Below are positions 61,301 to 64,000 of a DNA stretch of 64,000 nucleotides, piece by piece. How positions within the stretch are numbered: the first letter of the stretch is position 1; the number at the start of each line of letters is the position of its first letter. Source of the stretch: Opisthorchis felineus (lineage: Eukaryota > Platyhelminthes > Trematoda > Opisthorchiida > Opisthorchiidae). The stretch spans positions 29,002-93,001 of the forward strand of contig SJOL01001962.1 of assembly GCA_004794785.1 (NCBI GenBank), given 5' to 3'. The position numbers and the translations under genes are program-made. The notes beneath the pieces were generated by a model. That model was not told the origin of the DNA. It did not search any database and saw only the letters and a program-made list of their open reading frames with translations.

Positions 61301-63624
61301 CCTCTTGATAATTTCTGATTCTGGCTCGTCCCAGTCGGATCCTTGAAACTTCCTATACCTGTCACAACAAACTAATAGGTACGTCCATGCTTTACAGTTA
61401 ATTGGTGCCTTGTTTCTCGATTAGGTCATAACTAAACCACTCCTGCTCTTCTCATTCCAATACGGATAAGACAGCCGGTGGCGAACAGTACCTTCCTGTT
61501 CAAGCAATATCATGTGGAATAGGCATGGCCTAGCCTGATGATCGACGCGAGTCAAGGCGGAGATTCCAAAGGTGATGTCATAATAATGTTTTCTTTGACG
61601 AATTTAAGAGTGCGCGGAATAAGCCCCAGGTTACTTGCCCGCCAAGGAGGATGCACCACATAGAAGAGCCCTTTGGAATTTGACAGAAGTTGGTTTGTTT
61701 TGGTGGAATTCCTTAAAGACCGAAACGGCCAAATGCTTTTCTCAGTGACTGTGATTACCCTAAATAGCTGAACATTGAAAGTATTCGTCTTCGGCAAAAC
61801 TTCTTGCTTAATAGTTTACAACCGTTATTGTCTATTCGAGCTGGTTTCTACTCCAGGCCACCAACCGAACGTAGTTTCCGACCGGAGTAAGCGCAGAAGT
61901 TTTTCCCGTTCAGCCTCATTGGCAAACGCCTTCTGGAATGCGGCTTTCCACGTGACTTTTGCGAACATGCACATTCGGTTTTATACGGTGATGGTAGTAG
62001 TGCGAAAACCTTTGACCTTCTTATATCGAGCGTACAGTCGTAAAAAATATGCCGATTTCGGTTAATACTTTTGAGGTATATCCTCCGAAAGAAAACATTG
62101 GGAGAAGAAAGCGCCAGCTAGAATTAGACCATATGCAACCGAAACAATTCAGTATGGCTGGAAAGTGACTGTTGGGTGGCACCAGAAGTAAAGTTAAACA
62201 AGAAAATGGTTTACGTCAGATGTAATGGACAGTAATTTCTCTCCATTTATCAGTTAGCCTGCTCACGACCAACATTATCCCACCTAATTGCCGTCAAGTG
62301 CGGACAGCCAACACATCGACGCAGAAAGCGGCAGATCATGTTCCAGTCAATAAATATTGCATGGTATTTCACATACATCAGAGTAACCAAGTTAATTTGA
62401 TACGTCCATCCATGTCTATGTGGAAACAAATTATACCCACATAGTCAAAAACATGCGTTTACAAACAGCGCGTTTGTTTGCTCATGAAGCTCTGCTTCCA
62501 ATGTTTTCTCCGGAAGTGCCAAGGCCATGCAATTCTTATAAATGCATACCCACACACTATTTGTCATCTAGGGTGGAAGTAAGTAATTTCTGTCAGGAAT
62601 GAGGAAACGTTTTTTTGGTCTGACGTGGAAAGCCTGCCAAACACGAGCGCTGATACCTATGTAGTCACATATTCCTCGTCTTGAACTATGTAAAAGTGAC
62701 TTGTTTCTGTTACTTTTATTCTCGCACACCCCAGATCTTGCAGATGGATCGAGTTGACTCCCGACATTCGGGGATTTATCTTTGCAAAGCTGAAGCGCCG
62801 AATCCCACATGGTCTCTGGAGACTAGTATCCAAGATCCACCGTCTTCTGAAAGTGGGGCAATTGAGTCCCCGGTACTGGTACAATTACAGGCGATACGCG
62901 GTATCGTTTTCACCCCACCTCGTATGTTACCTGGAAGTCCAAAAGAAGTCCCAGTACCACAGACCCATGACCAACAGCAGTATGCATTTAAGAAAAGAGC
63001 TGTTCGGAGTGAAACCGGTTACACAACATTTACCAAAACCCCACGGTTCTATATGCAATCTCGTGCAAATTCATTTGGGAAACCCCAGCAAATCTCAGGA
63101 TCCCAGTTTGGAAAGGTCCGACCAGTAACACTCGAAGGTGGTCAGTTGGTTCTTGAATGTCAGGCTAGGGGAAAACCAAGTCCACAATTGTTATGGTATC
63201 GTGGTGGAATGGGTACAAATATCCTCACTGATTCCAAAGCTTTTACTTTTGATCAACGAATCAGGGAGGCTTTGCAGCACTTGACTTTGGAGGAGGTACA
63301 ACCTCAGTTGGGAATAATGATTGCTCAAGGTGATCGTCTTCTACCGTCGATTGCTGGACCAGGTGCGGAAAAATATTCTACACGCAATCCCATGCTATCT
63401 TCGATGCCGGGTGATATGAATAGTGGACAGCTGAAACAGAACCAGTTGGATCGATTTGAGCTTGCTGTGAATGTGCGAAAAGACGATACTGGAGATCCTG
63501 TGATTACCGTGTCACGCCTCACGATACACGAATTGCGCCCATCAGATGCTACCCGGTACACATGTTTGGCCGTGCTGGACCTCAGTCATTTCGGAGGAAG
63601 TGGCAACTACACGGATGTTGGAAG
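38780..63624 (+). CDS. Immunoglobulin-superfamily secreted/membrane protein, 5' part of gene (3 exons)
   Basis: Spliced model: 38780-39109, 41869-42411, 62735-63624, giving about 588 residues, with the last codon split by a phase-2 donor so the gene runs on past the window. Residues 1-24 look like a signal peptide (hydrophobic [13 protein letters not shown]). Ig1: Cys59/60, Trp75 (LTWFD), Cys129 in DTGGYTC. Ig2: Cys190 (GEITC), Trp205 (LTWYF), Cys308 in SGIYLC. Ig3: Cys433 (LECQARGKP), Trp445 (LLWYRGG), Cys568 in SDATRYTC. Both internal introns are phase 0 and each rejoins a split Ig fold, which strongly supports the splicing. Such proteins usually act at the cell surface in adhesion or as receptor ectodomains; no transmembrane, kinase or fibronectin domain is visible here, so the type (adhesion molecule, receptor, secreted ligand) cannot be decided. 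I do not recognise a specific orthologue. Confidence 0.85.
40581..40606. repeat. Perfect 12-bp inverted repeat (hairpin) within repeat unit 1
   Basis: ACGAGAGACTCA, two bases (AG), then TGAGTCTCTCGT: a perfect 12-bp stem. The same hairpin recurs in unit 2 at 40874-40899 with one stem mismatch. Confidence 0.9.
40736..40778 (-). ncRNA. Hammerhead ribozyme with complete core
   Basis: On the minus strand in order: stem I 5' arm GCCTAC (40778-40773), core CTGATGA (40772-40766), stem II GCCC / GGGC with a six-base loop, core GAA, stem III ACC/GGU, C17 at 40742, and stem I 3' arm GTGGGC (40741-40736). Stem I pairs over six positions with one G-U wobble; stem II pairs over four. All core bases agree with the hammerhead consensus (CUGANGA, GAAA, NUH). 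Predicted cleavage is between 40742 and 40741. Stem III is the six-base palindrome ACCGGT with no loop, so activity probably needs a dimer. Confidence 0.85.
40947..41609. other. Assembly gap (663 N)
   Basis: A run of N starts inside repeat unit 2 and ends in unrelated sequence, so the gap hides the rest of that unit and any further units. The open frames that span it are artefacts of N. Confidence 1.
41869..42411 (+). CDS. Exon B: end of Ig domain 1 and start of Ig domain 2
   Basis: 181 codons, phase 0 at both ends; acceptor cgcttcag ends at 41868 and donor gtaaac starts at 42412. It opens with the strand E-F signature ending DTGGYTC, which supplies the missing cysteine of Ig1. A proline-rich linker follows (about residues 150-165), then GEITC and LTWYF of Ig2. 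The tail, about 85 residues after the Ig2 tryptophan, is longer than usual between strands C and E. Confidence 0.85.
46795..46885 (-). repeat. Family 1 repeat fragment
   Basis: It has the cgaaatacactcattcc .. ccaatttggttttgacgg start of the unit followed by gaaacccagctgaatctctc, the same variant as the 4.7 kb copy. It ends before any ribozyme. It lies in intron 2 of the Ig gene. Confidence 0.65.
47050..47120 (+). repeat. Possible tRNA-like fragment
   Basis: ttagctggtagagcactgg (47063-47081) is an almost canonical tRNA D-arm/A-box stretch, but the B-box area (gactgatcgagc) is poor. It is probably a decayed tRNA-derived piece. Confidence 0.3.
47645..47832 (-). repeat. Family 1 repeat fragment with fossil ribozyme
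   Basis: It begins with a diverged gagctaaatgtgctccat (array: tgaatgtgctgcac) and ends past the ribozyme region. On the minus strand at about 47761-47806 a stem II (GCCTC/GAG) is still visible, but the core reads CTTCTGA instead of CTGATGA. It lies in intron 2. Confidence 0.55.
50330..50510 (-). repeat. Family 2 repeat: tRNA-like SINE with hammerhead (Sm-alpha-like)
   Basis: The hammerhead sits at 50336-50380 on the minus strand: CTGATGA (50374-50368), stem II region with loop AATAA, then AAAAC where GAAAC is expected (a probable CpG decay), a palindromic stem III of type ACAGCTGY, and stem I arms CACTG / CATTG with one mismatch. Upstream on the minus strand are diverged tRNA-like segments shared with the 28.5 and 59.1 kb copies. 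Sm-alpha elements of schistosomes have this design: a pol III promoter plus a hammerhead. It lies in intron 2. Confidence 0.6.
51145..52110 (+). mobile_element. Non-LTR reverse transcriptase relic (CR1/jockey-like)
   Basis: Pieces in two frames line up with the reverse-transcriptase fold: [16 protein letters not shown] (about 51400-51450), then [15 protein letters not shown] (about 51480; usual form GVPQGAVLSP), [11 protein letters not shown] at about 51570 (YADD box changed to CRDE), [19 protein letters not shown] (to 51725), and later [15 protein letters not shown] (about 51930). The order and spacing are right, but stops and the lost active site make it inactive. No 5' part was found. Confidence 0.65.
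52271..52356. repeat. ATCT tetranucleotide microsatellite
   Basis: About 21 uninterrupted copies of ATCT, just downstream of the LINE relic at 51.1-52.1 kb. It lies in intron 2. Confidence 0.98.
54385..54530. repeat. Family 1 repeat fragments, inverted against each other
   Basis: 54385-54440 (tttgctggaaactctacgaa, then gcccac) follows the array orientation through the ribozyme region, whose core is lost. From about 54440 the text reverses: gaatatcataccaatcaaaa, then catgcagttggggaacatca and agattcagctg match the reverse complement of the unit. Confidence 0.55.
55817..55832. repeat. Short AT dinucleotide repeat
   Basis: Eight AT copies in intron 2. Confidence 0.9.
57238..57825 (-). mobile_element. 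Possible LINE reverse-transcriptase fragment
   Basis: Two neighbouring minus-strand open stretches (57822-57571 and 57519-57238). The second contains [20 protein letters not shown] and [12 protein letters not shown], resembling the start of RTE-type reverse transcriptase domains (FRPI..KLLE.xxLHRLSG). The following [15 protein letters not shown] could match the xRPGRSxxDQI motif. Catalytic motifs are not visible. Chance similarity is possible. Confidence 0.35.
58995..59195 (+). repeat. Family 2 repeat copy with B-box-like stretch and hammerhead
   Basis: The plus strand has gattgaaggatgag, a B-box-like cggattcgaggctcc (59112-59126), then at 59143-59188 CTGATGA (59152-59158), CTCCCAGTAAGGATA as stem II region, GAAC where GAAAC is expected, and ACAGCTGT as palindromic stem III followed by A (a GUA cleavage triplet). 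Stem I is poor in this copy. It lies in intron 2 in sense with the Ig gene. Confidence 0.55.
59740..60980 (+). mobile_element. RTE-like LINE, 3' part, degenerate
   Basis: Reading across frames gives [12 protein letters not shown], then a damaged PLS-type motif, LLAGRDS in place of the LLDEI region, [14 protein letters not shown] (the reverse-transcriptase YADD box mutated to YSHD, about 59995), then the C-terminal part: [19 protein letters not shown] at about 60325, [12 protein letters not shown] at about 60508 and [19 protein letters not shown] at about 60638. In-frame stops and frameshifts make it dead. It ends in a tail with ataataaaaaataataataa (60953-60976), the kind of short tandem tail seen at RTE 3' ends. 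The clade call rests on motif recollection. Confidence 0.75.
62735..63624 (+). CDS. Exon C: end of Ig domain 2, linker and Ig domain 3
   Basis: Acceptor ccccag ends at 62734; 296 codons plus two bases before donor gtaaaa at 63625 (phase 2). It begins [17 protein letters not shown], which completes Ig2. A linker of about 105 residues precedes an I-set-like Ig3 with [16 protein letters not shown] and [16 protein letters not shown]. Between the Ig3 tryptophan and second cysteine lie about 123 residues instead of the usual 45-60. A possible N-glycosylation site (NYT) sits near the end. An alternative acceptor at 62743 would remove only three codons. Confidence 0.85.
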
Positions 63625-64000
63625 GTAAAACGATACTTTAATTGTTTTCAATGACACAAGTTGATCGTTGTCACTCAGGGAAATGTTCTGTTCGTGTGAC
63701 TTCATTTGACGATAGTTGAAATGTTAAGTGAAATTAAAAGCGCGTAGTGCTCAATGTTGAGTAGTCTGTTACTGATGCGGTGGATTTTCGTGCCAGTGAG
63801 GAGGGTAAGCAAGCATGAAGTGATGGAACTCCTCACTAAAACCCGTTAATATACCAGAAATTGAATTAGGATATATCGACAGCGTTTTGTAAACTAGAAA
63901 TTAATATAACAAATACCTCCTGCTTGTTTATATCACCTTGAAAACCTTATTGATTGACTGACATTTAAATAGTAAAAGTACACGGCTCGGTGCATGTGAT
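63625..64000 (+). other. Start of intron 3 of the Ig gene
   Basis: Begins gtaaaa after a phase-2 exon end. Nothing else is recognisable before the window edge. Confidence 0.7.

Larger units (their letters stand above)
42412..62734 (+). other. Intron 2 of the Ig gene
   Basis: 20,323 bases between exon B and exon C. It contains three family 1 fragments, two family 2 copies, two or three LINE relics, an ATCT microsatellite and a tRNA-like fragment, described separately. In 42.5-46.7, 47.9-50.3, 52.4-54.3, 54.6-57.2 and 61.0-62.7 kb I see nothing else supportable. No exon is needed here, because exon B and exon C rejoin one Ig domain exactly. Confidence 0.75.

Noticed and set aside
62420..62580. 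Possible extra exon ending at a good donor (ggaagtaagt at about 62579)
   Set aside because: Inserting it between exon B and exon C would interrupt Ig2, which those two exons join perfectly.
1..64000. CRISPR array, bacterial operon, rRNA or integron-like structures
   Set aside because: No regularly spaced short repeats, no rRNA-like sequence and no dense coding; the window is clearly eukaryotic.

Overview
The window looks like nuclear DNA of a parasitic flatworm, most likely a trematode. The reasons are very low coding density, a gene with 2.8 kb and 20 kb introns with GT..AG borders, remnants of non-LTR retrotransposons, tRNA-derived SINE-like pieces, and two families of repeats carrying hammerhead self-cleaving ribozymes, a combination well known from flatworm genomes. 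No bacterial-type operon is present. The placement is inference; the species cannot be told from the sequence alone.

Layout. Positions 1-38761 hold no gene I can support. They contain eroded repeats, small SINE-like pieces, one possible retrotransposon endonuclease start (about 13.8 kb, minus strand) and microsatellites. From 38780 to the right edge runs the 5' part of one plus-strand gene for a secreted or membrane immunoglobulin-superfamily protein. Exon A (38780-39109) encodes a signal peptide and the first half of Ig domain 1. Exon B (41869-42411) encodes the end of Ig1 and the start of Ig2. Exon C (62735-63624) encodes the end of Ig2, a linker and all of Ig3. All internal junctions keep frame and rejoin the split Ig domains. 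The gene continues beyond the window.

The introns are the unusual part. Intron 1 holds a tandem repeat with a 293-bp period, cut by a 663-base run of N. The minus strand of its first unit carries a hammerhead ribozyme with a complete core. This is the organisation of a retrozyme (a small non-autonomous element that replicates through self-cleaved, circular RNA). Degenerate copies of the same family lie near 4.7, 10.1, 22.6, 24.8, 46.8, 47.7 and 54.4 kb. The 4.7 kb copy is itself more than one unit long, and three copies are inverted internally. A second, unrelated hammerhead family, with a pol III B-box-like stretch and resembling the Sm-alpha type SINEs of schistosomes, has three eroded copies at 28.5, 50.4 and 59.1 kb.

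Intron 2 also holds an RTE-like LINE 3' end (59.7-61.0 kb) finishing in an AAT-rich tail, a second LINE reverse-transcriptase relic (51.1-52.1 kb), a possible third on the minus strand (57.2-57.8 kb), and an ATCT microsatellite. Domain and family calls rest on motif reading by eye; no database search was run.
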